A DNA stretch of 64,000 bases from contig NC_037639.1 of assembly GCF_003254395.2 (NCBI RefSeq), forward strand, positions 14,621,037-14,685,036. The letters are read 5' to 3'. Below, piece after piece: positions 23,661 through 37,909 of the stretch. Origin of the DNA: Apis mellifera (lineage: Eukaryota; Arthropoda; Insecta; Hymenoptera; Apidae). The notes under the pieces were generated by a model. It saw only the letters and a list, made by a program, of their open reading frames with translations. It did not search any database and was not told the origin of the DNA. How positions within the stretch are numbered: position 1 is the first letter of the stretch; each line of letters starts with the position of its first letter. The position numbers and the translations under genes were made by a program.

Positions 23661-26490
23661 TCAAACATTTATGTCTTTCAATATGGAAGGTATATAATCT
23701 TTTATATGCAATTCTGTTGCACCAAGAAGAATCTCATTTTTTGATATAGTAATTATAAGAGGTTTCTGTAACATGAATCTATATAAATTTACAAAACGTT
23801 TTTACAGCAATTAAAAAATACATACCTCAGTTAATTGAGGATTGTGAATCCAACATTCTTTTTCATATAAATTTTGAAACAAATTATTTCGTTTCATGGG
23901 AACAGAATTATAAAATGTGACTTTTACATTTGACAAGTCATGTGCCTTAATTTTTATTACATTTAAATATAATTCCATGAACAATGATATTGTAATTCTA
24001 GTGCATATATTTGATCGTTTAAACGTTACATTTATCGTTCGACTTGAATATGATGTAAGTTCATATAAATGATCAATGATATTTGGACGATTTTCTATAA
24101 TATTTAAAAAATTATGTTGAAATAATAAAATTAAATCATTATTAATAATAAATATATAATGAATTTAAATAAAATTACGTTTATAAATAGCATCAATCAA
24201 ACGAAATGGTTTTGTAACAGATGCAGCAAACATTGGAATCTGATTTCTTTCTTTATCTTTAAAACAACTATCAATAGCTATAAATAATTATAATAAAATA
24301 TAAAATAAAAAATAAAATTATTTAAACATTATATAAATTTAATTTAAAAGAATTAAATATAAAATATAATATGCATGTAATGTATACAATGTATACAAAA
24401 TTTATAATATCAACAACTTACATTTTCCAACTTCTTCAAATAATTTTGTAACTGTTATATCTTTATTAATATATTTGCTAAGATGTGTCATGTATAAACT
24501 ATATTTACTATCTATTTTCTCATAAGTAGGTCGATAACTAGATGTAGAATATGCTTGAATTAAATTTCTAAGATTCTTCTTGCTTTTATATTCTTTCACT
24601 ATTGGTACTTCTTGATATATTTCAGGATTAAGTTCTCTAAAAATAGATAGATTAATAAAATAGTGAAAATAAATAAAATAAAAAAAGAATATTTACCTTG
24701 AAGGTAAAGATTGACACGTATCTAAAATAATAATTAATAGTTCAGGATTATTTTTAAGAAATGCGGACAATAGTTCACTTTCACATATTGCATCTTTCCT
24801 AAGAAATTTTTCTGGAGCATCTGTTGCAAGCATATAACTCTCTTGCATTTTAAAACCATGACCAGCAAAATAGAATAGACCTATATAAAAAGATTTAACA
24901 ATTTAAGTAATAATTTACAAAATATTTATTTTTTAAATTACAAATAATTAATTACAATTAATTACAAATAATTTATTTTTTATTTTTTATACTTTACCAT
25001 ATACACCTTCCATTAAAGCTTTGCTAAATATTTCTATTGCATTTTTCATTTGAGTGAATGTCAAATTGAGAAAACAAATTACTTCGAATCCAATTTCTTT
25101 CAGAAGATTAGCAATGCATGCAGCATCATTTTTAGGTGTTAATAGACATTTATGATATTCATACTCTTCATTTGCTATAATTAAAGCTATTTTTGCTACT
25201 GCTTTTAATCTTTGGAAATCTATCTATAAAATTATGAAATTAATACATTGATATAATTAATATTATAATATTAATATTAATAAAAAATATTACATATTTT
25301 TACCATTATATGACTTTTTTCAGTATAAGCTTCACTAATATTGTTATGAATATAACAATAATATTTTCCTTCATTTTTTGAGGTAAATTGTTTTATCTAA
25401 AATTTAAAAAAAAAAATTCATAACATTATTATTATTCTAATGAAGAAAAAAAATGATAGTTTACATACATGCAGAATGTTTGATGTTTCTCCATCTATTT
25501 TAATATTGTCATGGAACCATTGATAACATGGTTCAGGATTGCTACTAGCTTTGCAAAAAATTGTAAAACTTTCATTTTCCTTAACTTCCAAAAATTGTTG
25601 GGGTTGTACTTCTATTATAACAGGCATAGGAAAAATTTGAACAATTACAGCTTTTGAAGTTAAAGTTGATATAAGAGTGCCATCATTTTTAATTTGAAAT
25701 ACTTTACATTTATATTCTCCAGCTTGAGAAACACTTTGAAATAAATAAAATAAGTTTCACATTTCGGTTAATTAATAATTTATAGAAGTTGTATAAATAT
25801 TTTTATATTAAATATATACTTAGTTATAATAAGATCAAGTTCATCAGAAGTATAATGTTGCAATTGTTTGTCATTATGATACCATATGTAATTTGGTGGT
25901 GGCATTCCAACAGCTTTGCAACACAGATGAAGATGATGTCCAAATGAAACTTTCAAAATATTAATTGGAAATTTTTCTGTTGGATGCATAATAATATTCA
26001 AAGGTTCTAAAATCATTGTATATATATATATATATATGAAATATTAAATATAGATAATAAATAATTTATTAAATAATAATATAATATCATCATACCTGGA
26101 TCAGATATAATGGATAGAATATTATAAAGTTTACAATCATTTAATAAAGTACATAATACTTCTATAGTACACATTCTAATATTCAATTCAGAAAATAATT
26201 TTTGTCCAGGAGAATCATTCGAATGTTTAATTTCTTGTAAAGATTGTAACCAAGTGCTATATTTTATGAAATGAAATTGAATTTATTATCTTAATTATTA
26301 TAATTTAATATTTAATTTCTATTCTTTTTTTGAATATTTCTTTTTTTGCTTACCATGGATATTGAAGTTCTTTGGCTACATGATTTGCTAATATTGTCCA
26401 AGTTGCATCTTTATTTAATGCATTAATTATTTCATTATATGTAGTTATTGGTAAACATTCAATATACGCGTCTTTATCAAATCGTGTCAT
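23661..26490 (-). CDS. MALT1: MALT1-type paracaspase
   Basis: Eleven minus-strand exons: 26490-26354, 26256-26096, 26006-25820, 25733-25469, 25396-25304, 25223-24998, 24880-24697, 24636-24422, 24277-24179, 24094-23826 and 23765-23661. All phases agree, giving 646 residues. Residues 1-99 fit a death domain. Residues 100-281 hold two Ig domains (Cys/Trp pairs in LCCKAVGMPPPNYIWY and IFCKASSNPEPCYQWF). Residues 282-500 are the caspase-like domain, with catalytic His in YFAGHGF (about residue 364) and Cys in ILDTCQ (about 412), 48 residues apart as in the family. The rest fits the C-terminal Ig3 domain. MALT1 cleaves after arginine and acts with BCL10/CARD scaffolds upstream of NF-kB in vertebrates. 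The catalytic dyad is intact, so an active protease is predicted. I saw no clear TRAF6-binding motif. The gene is head-to-head with CRTC. Confidence 0.9.
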
Positions 26491-27496
26491 TTTTATTGAA
26501 ATTTTTAAAAATGCTACGTACGAAAGATTTTGTTATAAAAGAAATAATTTTTATTTTTTAAAATAAAAAAATATATTAATTATATTAATTATCGTTTAAT
26601 ATCTAAATTTGTTTTGAATAGAAATTTTTTTTCTTTTTTTATAATAGTATATATTTTCATAAAAATTAAAAATGTAAAAATTATTTGTAAAATAATTAAA
26701 ATTTATAATGTTCATAAATACATATGTAACACACACATACATGTATATCGATACTTTGTTCTCAATCGATATAACAGAATTATAAAATAGTAAAAATTAT
26801 TGATCAATATTTTTATATCTGTAATATATTACAATTAGAAAATGTAATATTTTATTTAAACTCATAATGGGAAAGATATATAAAATATATATAGTTAAAA
26901 AAATAATTTTATACCATTAAATCAAGATAGGATTAATATATTTTATCATTTAAAACAGCATTTATCTATAATAAATATAAATATAAAAATATATATATAT
27001 ATTTATTAATATATAAGAATAGAAATTAAATTAATACAATAATTTTGTAAATGAATTGAAAGTAAATAATTTTTCATTATCAAGTTAAGTTTGCGAGTAT
27101 GTGATAATAAGACATGAATCTATGTTAATCTGTTTTATCTTCAGCGTTATACATTGTAACACCAAACGAAAGAGCGAGCTTTCGGAACACCCCGGAAAAG
27201 TATCGTCAGTTTTTTATTGCGGGTGCGATAGAATGGTGGGGGATTGCTGTAACCAATGAGCCCGCAAAAAGCGGCTCCTGCGCGATGCGCGTGGCGCGCT
27301 GCGCCGCATAATCTTGCATATCAGTGATCGGCAGTGCCATCCAGAAGGCAGTAGGTTACGGGTTCTAAACGTGGTGAAATTTAAGGAGTCCTTATTGGTG
27401 CGATTGGTGAAAAAGGAAACGTGTGAGGGGATAGAGGGCACACGATAGTAGGTGCACGATACTCGCGAGTGTCGGAAGATCTAGTGCCGAGCCATC
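26491..27496. promoter_or_regulatory. Divergent MALT1/CRTC promoter region
   Basis: About 1 kb lies between the MALT1 and CRTC start codons. The MALT1 side is extremely AT-rich. From about 27130 to 27496 the sequence becomes GC-rich and CpG-dense, probably the CRTC 5'UTR and core promoter. No coding exon or reliable TATA box was identified. Confidence 0.5.
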
Positions 27497-30400
27497 ATGG
27501 CGAATCCACGAAAGTTCAGTGACAAGATCGCGCTACACAAACAGAAGGAAGCACAGGAAAGAGCGGCGTTCGAGGCTATCATGCGAGAAGTTTCGGATTA
27601 CACAAGCAGAGTAAGGAAATCCCAGTAGGTCCTTGTCATTGAGGGACATATCTTGATATTTTCCGTATACCTTCTTCGGCTCAGATGTTAGAACGTAAAC
27701 AACGAATATTCTCTTTCCTCGTTGCACCGTGTGTCGAGTGTGTGTATGCCTACGTGAATGTGCTCGTCTTTCTATACGGTCGTGCGTATTTGAGTGTGTG
27801 ACTAGTCTACTATCAGTATTTGTGTTAACGCGTACAACTACATGTACTCGCTACTGGCCCTCTGTTTCTCTTTCCTATTCGTTATCATAGTGTGCGGACG
27901 GATGCGTATGTGTCTCTTCGTTCGCCGCGTGCAAGAGTGTATGAATATGCGTATATGTGGAACGAGTACTTATATGCGCTCCGGTATACTATGCGAAACG
28001 TACTGTGTGCTTGTTTGCCACCATCCGTCCTGTAAGTTCTTAATAAATGCATACGTGTGCGATCGACAATCGCATCCATCCTGCTGACTAGTTCGAACCG
28101 ACTATCGTATTTTCAAGAAAAATCTCGATTTCTTTCTTCGAATATTCTCACGATTTTCTATACGCATTTTAATCAAAATGTATATATATCCGCGATTAGA
28201 AAATCTTCATTCGTTTCTCATTTAAAAGAAATTGAAAGCGTTCACAATAAACTTGACGATAATCGTGTTTGTGTTTCTATTTACGCGACATACTTTTATC
28301 CACGATCGATAGTGACCAAATGAACTGTTCTTCGTTTTTCTGATAGTTTATCGTTCGTTGAAGTGCGTCGTTCAACTTTCAGTCCATGCACTTTCAAACT
28401 ATTTCGATGAATATCGTTCGCATTTAACAATTTTAAGTATCTTCGCAATCTCGAAATTATTAGAGATATAATACGAGTGATCACGTGTTGTTTCGAGTTT
28501 CAATTCAAGACTGTTCATTGTGTATGTTTTTCTCACAAGAATTAGAGACAAATTATTTTATTACTTTCAATTTATGATTATATAAGAAAATTATCGATAG
28601 TAATTATTTTAATTAACAAAAGACAAGTTGAATTTTCGAATATATCAAGCGCAATCGGTCAATAACCTAATTTTTCACACGATAAAAATGCCAATGAAAA
28701 TCTGTTCTTCCCTGTTAAGTACGATACTTCCGGTTCCGGGTTCTGAAACAACAACTTATCGTCTTGCTTCTGCGCGAAATTGCTTTTCTTAACGTTTCGC
28801 AGTTAACGTTTCGCACGATAAAACGGACGATAGCTTTTAGATTGACAGTATTGTTATTAATCGACTCGAAATGTCAACGTCTAAATGAAAAATCAGCGAG
28901 ATAAGATTAAAATTCGATCGTTTGCTCTTATGCAATTGATGCTAGCCATGATTTTATAAATTCGATTTTCCGATGAAAGATAGTTGAAGAACCATTTATC
29001 GTCCGTTTAGCACGGAATTGCGGAATTGTCGCGCTTACGTTCGTCCGCTTACGTTTTTTTTTTTTGAAAAATGCACGTGGATGCGACGGATCGCGCGCGG
29101 ATTCTCGAGCGACAATATTTTTTAACTAACGAAAGATAGGAAAGCTGATGAAGTTCACGCATGCTACGGGTCGCATTTTTTTCTTTCTTTTTTACGAGCT
29201 AGCGCCCTCTGTCGCGGTGTTACGTGGAGATTGTCGTTTCGCGGGAATCGCGCGAAATTGGCGCGTTTTTAATCAGACAGCAGACCCCGATAACCGCACG
29301 GTCATTACATAACTGCCAACATTGTACTAAATGCGGAAGCTGCGTTATACGTTAAAGTTCATATTCGATCAGTCGATATCGCGGCGTTATTTACGGTACT
29401 ATGACTTAATCTATTGGACGTTGAGAATGCGCGCGCGCTCGCTCGCTCGCGTGTACACATGTTTTTAGCCGTGCATCTAATTATTCCCGCGCACATTTCT
29501 CTTTATTTCTTTTTTTTCGCGCTTCGTTATCGTTCGAATTATTCGATAAATTTCTTTATCTTCGATCTAGCTATTCCCAAAGCGTTTCGTATTAAAGGAA
29601 GAAAAAGTCGTTGCATATTTATTTGCGCGATATTCTACATTATTACGGGAAATTGTATCTCGCGTGTGTGTACGTGCGCGTTCCATTAATTCTATTTAAT
29701 CAACTTGGACCCGACCAGACCAAACCATGGATCGGGTAACGACGTTTGCATACGTAATCCTTGGTTCTCTTCCCTCTGCGCGATTCCACGCTACATTTTT
29801 GCGCCTTATACGCGATCTTTGATCCGAACTGTAATTTTTGATCGAACGATCCAGTTGCACGACTCTGAATCATTATACCGTTAACGGCCTCGATAACGAT
29901 TACAAACGTACTGCGATTAATCGTTCGAACCGATGCGTGCTAACTCACGCGTGTTGTTTAAATCTCGAGTCGGATGGGAAGAACAATTGATCGTTGTTGA
30001 ACGATTGGAACAATTTGAATTATTTCTCATAATTCTTTCTCATCGCATGTATCTCGCGATATAACAATTTTCGAAATATTCAGTTCGAAATGAAATTCAA
30101 ATTTTCGTTACCAATCCAAATTTCGAAGAAAATTTATTAAAATGAAACGAATAGGAACAAAGAAAGAAGGGGAATCAGAAACGATGAATACGAAATCAAT
30201 GGAAACTTCGTTTTGGCGATATTTTTTTATCGGTCTCTAGTTTATCATCCGAGTCATTAGAAATTTTTCGATCGCGGGCATGGAATTAATTTATCGAGTC
30301 ATAATCAATCAATTCGTCGTGTTAGCTTGTTTTTTCTTTTCTTTTTTTTTTTACAAACAAATTATCGGAATTAGAAAAGATAGATTGCAGATAGATTTTC

Positions 30401-33400
30401 TGCGTTCTCCCTCGGAAAGAGAGATACGAGAAAGGCGAGCCCACGTGGTCTCTGGTGCAGCATGATCTAATCGCGAAACAGGTTGCGTTGTACGCTCGTA
30501 AAAGAAAAAAACTGATACTTTCACCGCAAGAATTGCGCAATTTCGTTATAAAAAATATATATATGTATATAGAGGTCGCGATTGCAATTTTATCGCAACG
30601 ATTTTCCATTTTTCTCACCGTGTCGTGTTTTCTTTATTATATCTCGAAAACGAGGAGAAAGAATATTCGGTGTTTACCGTTAATTCGATCTTCTTCAACG
30701 AATCGTTGGAATTTTCTTCTCGAAACGAAAGGAAAAAAAAAAAGGAAGGAGAGGTGGTCTGGAATGCGGACCTAGCGGTACAAATTCGTCTTAGACGGGT
30801 AAAGGGAAAGGGAAGTTGCTCCGACCAAGTTCCCTTCCCTTCCAAGAGTATGTTGTTCTGAACGTGAAAAAAGATTAGAAAATTTTAGAAAAGGGTAGAA
30901 AAAAAAAAAAAAGAAAAGTTAATTGTCTTACGCGAATCTCTCACGTGTAATCATCGTACGCGCGTATATACATGGATGAGTGTACACGAGGAGAGGCAAG
31001 AGAGTGTAGATTGTCGGAGGGAGCGATCAAGTTGGTGACCGATACGAACGATGGACCTGCTTAGATCCACTCGGCGAGCAGCTCGGTGTGTGCCAGTCCC
31101 ACGGGATCCGGGGTACTGGAGACTCCTTTGTCCGTGAAGAGTGCCGGGGCCAGCCCACCGCAGTCCAGCGGCAAACACCTGCACATTAACCTGGGGAATC
31201 AGTTCAGGGCGGGTGGCTCTCTGCCGAATGTTAACAACAACGCGAATTGCGCCAATGACGCGAAACAACACGCATCGTCGCACAACGCCGCTATCCACTC
31301 GATCGACCTTAAGGTATTGGCCCATCTCTAACAACCGTGTCAATCTAGTGTCTCTTTCCCCCCACTTCTCATCCTTTTTCGTATATACACACATATATGT
31401 GTACACGTAGATTCGTGCTTGCACCCGTTTTTTTTTCTTTGCCTTTTCTCTGTTCCGCCTCTTCGTTCCGTTCCAAAAAAAAATTGCAAATTCTGCTTTC
31501 TTCCCGATCATCGATCGACCGTTCCCCTTACGCTGCCGTCCGCCGCGCCCTCTGCAAACGATTCGTTCGATGCACGCGAGCCGACACAGAAAATGGAAGG
31601 ATCCGGATCGATTGTCCAAACGACGTAGGGAACGCGAGTAAACGCGCGATGGTGGCGACCAATGGTTTTCAAGGAGCAAGAATTAAAGTAAATGTTATAC
31701 GCTTTCTCTCGTTTCTTCTCTCTCTCTCTCTCTCACTCGTTTTTTCAAGCCCGAGACAGTCCCGCGGTCGCGAATTATCGAGTCGTTCGAGATAACATTT
31801 CGTACGGTATTGCCACCGATCAATTACACCCGTGTGGGAGATCTCTACTTGTTGCGAGCCTGCTTTCGAACTCGTGACTCATGGGCTGGAGCAACGTACG
31901 GTGCCGATCGCGTGCCTCCTTTCATTAAACTATTTCCAGTCGCCGCGTAAAAATAGACGTTTCAAGATTTTTCTCCTTTCCAACGCCGGGCGGCCGGGGG
32001 AGGGGGAGGGGGTGCGCTGCGTTGCAACGTTTTCGTTCCGTTTTCGGTCCGTTCCCCTTTCCATCCCGCGCACAAGCTGTGGAAAGGCGGAATCGGACCG
32101 CCGCCGGTCTCGCGCTCTATGCAAACTTTCCAAACTATCCAACGCCTTATTCCGACGCGAAATATCGATGACGAAATCTCGCTCGCCTTTACCTTGTTTG
32201 CGAAACTTTAAGCTTTCTCGAGGAAACGACACGCAGGAACGAGTCGCAATCGCTCCGATTCGATCTATTCCTATCCTCTTTTCTTCTTTTCTTCTTTCTC
32301 TGCATGAAGGAATCTTTTGCACGATCGTGTACAGTGTGAACGCGAGAATAATAATAATAATAATAACTGTTTCTCGAGGCAACGTTTTTTTCGATTGCCA
32401 TGATATCGGAATGGACGTCAAACGTTTGTTGACTTGCATGAACAGTTCTTTCCTTTTTTTTCTTGATTTTGAGACTCTGAAATTCCTAAATCCCCAATAT
32501 TAAATCGCGTTAGAATTTAATTTAATTCCAATTCCGTAATAGCGTTTAGTAGTTTTCTGCTGTTTTCGAGAAGAAAAAGAAAAGAAATAAAACCTCTTCA
32601 GACGAGAAAATTTCGAAACGAATCGACGTTGAATCTCTCGAGTGAATAATATTACGTAAGTAATCGACGACGAAGCGATTAAAAGGAATTGATCTCGAGC
32701 CTTAAGGACGAAACAACAGGTGTAGTAAACAAGTTGGCAAATTTTGCGTATCGTACATCGCTATTACGATGCGGTCGGGGACACGGTTGTTGCTCGATGT
32801 ACGAAACGTACAATTATGCTATATAAATCGAAGACACCCGCGAATTGGAATTGTCATGCAAATTATAGTGGATATCAATGAGCTGGAAATCGCGCTTCGT
32901 TCGATCATCACGTAACGATATTACCGTTCAATATAAACGTTATTATCGCTTTTCCAAACAAATTATTCACACCGGCAAGCGGATACAACTTGGAGAAATT
33001 TCTTGTTTGATTATTCGACGAGCGAGGAACGTTCACTCATATTCGTATATTTTTTCACTTTTCTCACCTACATTATACACATTTTTATGTATTTATCTCT
33101 TCACCGGTTATCGTATCAGCATTTTCTTCTGGGATTTTCTTCTTCTGGGAGAGTCTCTCCTTTTTCTTTTTTTTATTTATTTCGCAATTATTTCTTTCTT
33201 TCAACACAGCCTGTTCTCGATCCTCCCAGAAAAATAGTCTTCTCGTCGCGTCCCCTTAGATAACGAACCATACCTGAAAAAGAAAGTCCAATTACTTTGC
33301 TTTGCTCTGCATGCACATTTTCGCTTTCGTCGTTTGTTGCATAGATATCGATGTTAAGAAGAATTGCATGTTAATTTGTTAAGATAATTGTTACTTATAA

Positions 33401-36400
33401 GAATTATTCATCGAGTATAACGAAAGAAGAATTTCTCACTTACGTCCGGTGCAGATTCTTGGACGCATTTGGCGAGATTGTATATCTTGTTGCAATTATC
33501 GGAGCCGGCTAAAATTAGGAAAAAAAAAAAGAAGAAATTATTGGAAATCTTAATTGATTCTTTAATTAATTAATTAATAATTAAGAATACACGTACAGGT
33601 TGGAAGGCATTTGCCCATGACCGACTGAGCCCTTTCCTGAAGTTGATCCGGCAACAGGCCCAGCATTATATCCTCGTCCACGTTCGCTTCATCGTCCACC
33701 TAAACGAGAATCCCATTGTATCCTCAACCGAATGAATGTTTTTGAACGTTTCTTTAAAAAAGAAGCTCACCAAGCTGAACGCCTCCAACAAGCAATACAT
33801 GTAGCAAGTGATGGACGGTTCGTTTACCAGGTTCCCTTTGTCCACGTCGTCGATTTGCGCTACGATTTGAGAGACGATTGAAATATTATTTTTATCGATC
33901 GCGACTTTTCGAAATTTTTTTTTAATATTCTTTGATTGTTCTCGCTTCGACTATTCTACTAACCTTGCGTCGTCCCGTGCTCGCTCATGCACCGAGCCTT
34001 GTCCTCCGCGACCAAATCGAACACCTCGGGCGGCACCCAATCCGGCTGAAATAAAATCCGTCGAAACTCGCGTATTCTCCAAATCATTATCGATTATTGT
34101 ATTCCTTTTATAAAATCAATAATTCTACAATTATTATCCACGTGGAATCGATATCAATTTCTCGAGATTGAAATATATGTTAATTCTTCAGAAGATTCGA
34201 AGATACAGAAATTAACTCATGAAATTTTTATATTTTAATATATTTATATATATTTATATATATGCATTCTTCGTCAGGGCAGGTAGAATATTTTTCCTTC
34301 TAATTTTTTTATCATTGGTAAGAAATAGTTTATTCGAAGATACTCCTGCAGATTTTTCGTCGGCTACAAATTTCATTCTCCGCGGTATATTTTCTTATAG
34401 CATCTTCTGCTATATATATACCTCTTGTTTCATTTTCTCTATTATTAATTTCTCTACGAATAAAAGTAATTTAATGACGAAAAATCAAATTCATCGACTC
34501 ATTTCACGCTTACGAAAACTTATTAAAACAATATTTCACGATCTTAATAATTCGAGATAAAAAAAGATCTAGCCTTATTCTACATCTCATAAGAAGCGAC
34601 TTATTTAAAAAAAAAACATAAATAAAATTAACGGCGAGTAAAAGAATAATCGGCGAAATCCCCCTCCTTTCATCCTCTTCGAATCGAAATTGAATGCAAA
34701 TTGGATGCAAGCTTACCGCTGCGTTCACGAAAATCGCGTGGAGGCAGAGGAGGGCGAGAGAATAGATGAAGGCTTGCTTCGTGTTGCTAGCCATGCTCTT
34801 CGCGCGTAACAATTATTTTGCCCGCACGCACACACGCGTTGTCTCGCGTACAATGGATGCCGCGACGCGTCGATGGTTCTTTATAACGGGTGCACGGGAT
34901 GTGGGCGTGTGTGCAGGGGGGAGGAGGGTCGGTCGAAGCGCTGATTCAAGTCCTTTTGGTAATTGGCCGAAGAAAACACGGCTAATTTTCGGCCCCGCGA
35001 CGGAAGTGCGCTCTTTCAGGATCACGTGCGCCCGTGGCCCTGAGCGCATCCTGTCCTCCCTCCTCTCCGATTCTTCTGTTTACCGATGATTGGTAAAAAA
35101 CGGTAAAGTGTTGTATTGGATTAAGTTAAATTAAAAATTTTGGAAATTTAATTTTGGATTCTTCTAAATTCGAGAGTTTAGTTTTAAATTTCGTACAAAT
35201 TTGAAACTCGTGACGAGACGAAAGGTTGTCGCATCTACGATCGAGTTCGCATAACGGCAACACTGCTTAATTTTCCTCGCCAAGAGATCGAGTGGCATCG
35301 AGGCAGATTCGCTGCATCCCTTTAGAAATTTGTTATAAATTCAATAGTTTGAAAGTAAAATAAAAAGAGGATATATATATTTTTTTTAATATCGTTTTAT
35401 GTGCAACAGAAGCGTTGTAGAGGAAATCAACAACGTGAATTGGCAGATTCGCGATTACTGAAATTACGCCCGTTACGTTTCCTTTAATGACTCGTTTGCA
35501 AAAACCATTTGTTGCCACTCGAGGATAATTATATCGAATTACGAAGAGAGAAACGCAAGAGCGCGATGCTCGGATCGTAATCTGGTATTAAATACCTAAT
35601 GGGATACGACTCTGTGTTCTTTTTATTAAAAAATGTATAAATAAGTACGTTACAAATATATTACATCACGCTGGAATCGTGAAATTTAAAAAAGCTAAGC
35701 TTCAAAAATATTTTGCACTCTGATAAAAATTTTTCTCTATTCTAAAGAACGTTTATCGGATTCACGTTCTTTATATTTAATTGAGAGGGAAAAAAATATC
35801 GTTTAAATTTTTTTTAAAACGAATCAAGAACGAAGAATAATGGAAACTGCGTGAAAATACGCGCGAATATTACGAGGATCGATGCGTGCGTATTATTCAA
35901 GATCGTGCGAGGAAAAGATAAAGATTCGTTTTCTCCCTGTTAGCTCAACGACCTTGAGAAAAAGCATCGAGGAATTCGTCATTTTAGGGGCGGCGCCGCG
36001 ATCGGCACACCTCTCGAATTTAATTACCGACCGAGTTCTTCCAACAAAACTCCCTCTCTCCTCCCGCTACCTTTTATCAATTTCACGGTTCAGAGGAAAT
36101 CTCGAAGCCGGGTCGAAATTGGTGGAGAGAATTGGTCACGAGGAGGAGTTGGAAAATATCCGAACGTTTCGAAGCGAGGGACGACGCTTGGACGAGCCGA
36201 AAATCTTGTTTACCAGCTTTAACACGTCTTCCGCTCCGTGTAATTTGCTACGAAATCGCGATCGACCGCCCGTTTCCTTTCCTTTAGCGTTGCGCGCTAG
36301 AGCCTGCGATATATCACTTATTCAGTGAACTAGCAAGGTCTGAGCCGGTGTAAGTTTTCCTGAAAAGCGGAACGATATCGAGCCGATGAAATCCGAATCC

Positions 36401-37873
36401 TGGAATATTTCCCCGGTGTTTGTGCGCAATTGGGACGAAGTTGGGGAAGCTCGTCGATATTTTTCGTTCTGGCAGCCCGAATATTTAACGAATTTTCTGA
36501 CCACGCGGGTCAGAATGCGCCTCGCGTTATCATGATTAATAGTTTTTCTTGCGAGGTGTGTGTGCACAATGTTTATTGGAATATATCGGACGAATAAGGT
36601 TATCGAGGGAAAAAAGGCGTAGAGAGGCATTTGAAATGAAGAGAAAAGGAAAGCAAGTTTCTTCCTTAGATTAATAATATTTGCAACGTCGTAATAAAAA
36701 TTATAACGTGGAAGAAAAAAAAAAGAAACGTCGTCGAATCGTAAATATTCGCGAGTCTAATCAAGATCCAAGAATTAAATTTTATTTATACAAATCGATC
36801 GATCGTTTCCTTCCGTTTTTCAACAGAAGCAAAGATTCGGATTACGATAACAATCGGATAAAATAATGGCGAGCAAAAATGAAAACAAGAAAAAACAAAA
36901 GGGAAAAAAGGAAAAATAGTAATTGAAAGTTACGCAACGGTTGCGTTATATCATCGAAAAAATTCGCATCTTTTTCCTCTACTAGTTATCGGCTATAACT
37001 CGCTCGAATCGTTCCACGATGGCAACCACGTATAATTTGCTCGTATACACAACCTATACTCGGGCGCGATGTTTTTTCTTCGTTTCAGAAGAAGCCGAGT
37101 TTTTGCGAGTTTAACGAAATTATACGTAACGAAGCCCGAGTATATACACATATTAGTCGGTTTAGCGGAGGGCGAAGCGCGCGTTGGATCCTCTCGTCCA
37201 ACGATAATTGCATTTATCGACGGAGCGAAACGGCGAGAAGGAAGACGACGATTGGCCCGCGTTATCGGACTCCGCATTTTTATTGACGGATATAAAAACT
37301 AATGGTCCCGTGAAATTTCGGAGACGAACGTAACGACTCGTACTAAAAAATTTAGAGAGTTCTCGTCGTATCCTTGGCGCGAAACGAACGGGAAATATAC
37401 ACAGTAGGTGGAGAGGATTGATCGTCTCGTTCGCGATTTCACGCAACACGCAACAACGGGATGGATCGATCGCGCGCTTTAACTAACTCGCGTGAAATCT
37501 CCATCTCCGTTAATTAACCGTACCGTGCCGAATTCGATTCCGTGGCTATGGTCAAAGGGAGAGTTGTTCCGCTTCCGTGGCTCGCGCGAGGCTCGGTTTA
37601 TATTTAAAAAGATCCGAAGGAAAATCGCGAATTGAAATTTCGCGATTTCTTTCACCCCGTTATCCGGACTTTTGGAAGGGAGAGGTTGAGGAAGAAGGCG
37701 GTTGGCGACGGTTCCATCCGTGGCTGGGGAGGAGAGGAGGGGAGAAGGAGAGGCTGGGCGCATCGGTCTCTCGAAGCCAAGGTCGGGTTTCGATCGCTCG
37801 AAGGAACGCACCGCGGGGGATAACGGGGTCAAGAGAGCACTCGGTTTCTTAGCACGAGTCGATTCGTAGGCCT

Positions 37874-37909
<36 letters not shown>

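Noticed and set aside
34510..34812. Unspliced 100-codon frame beginning MLRAKSMASNTK
   Set aside because: Only the part before the donor at 34716 is coding (OBP1 exon 1); the remainder is intron, and splicing gives the known protein.
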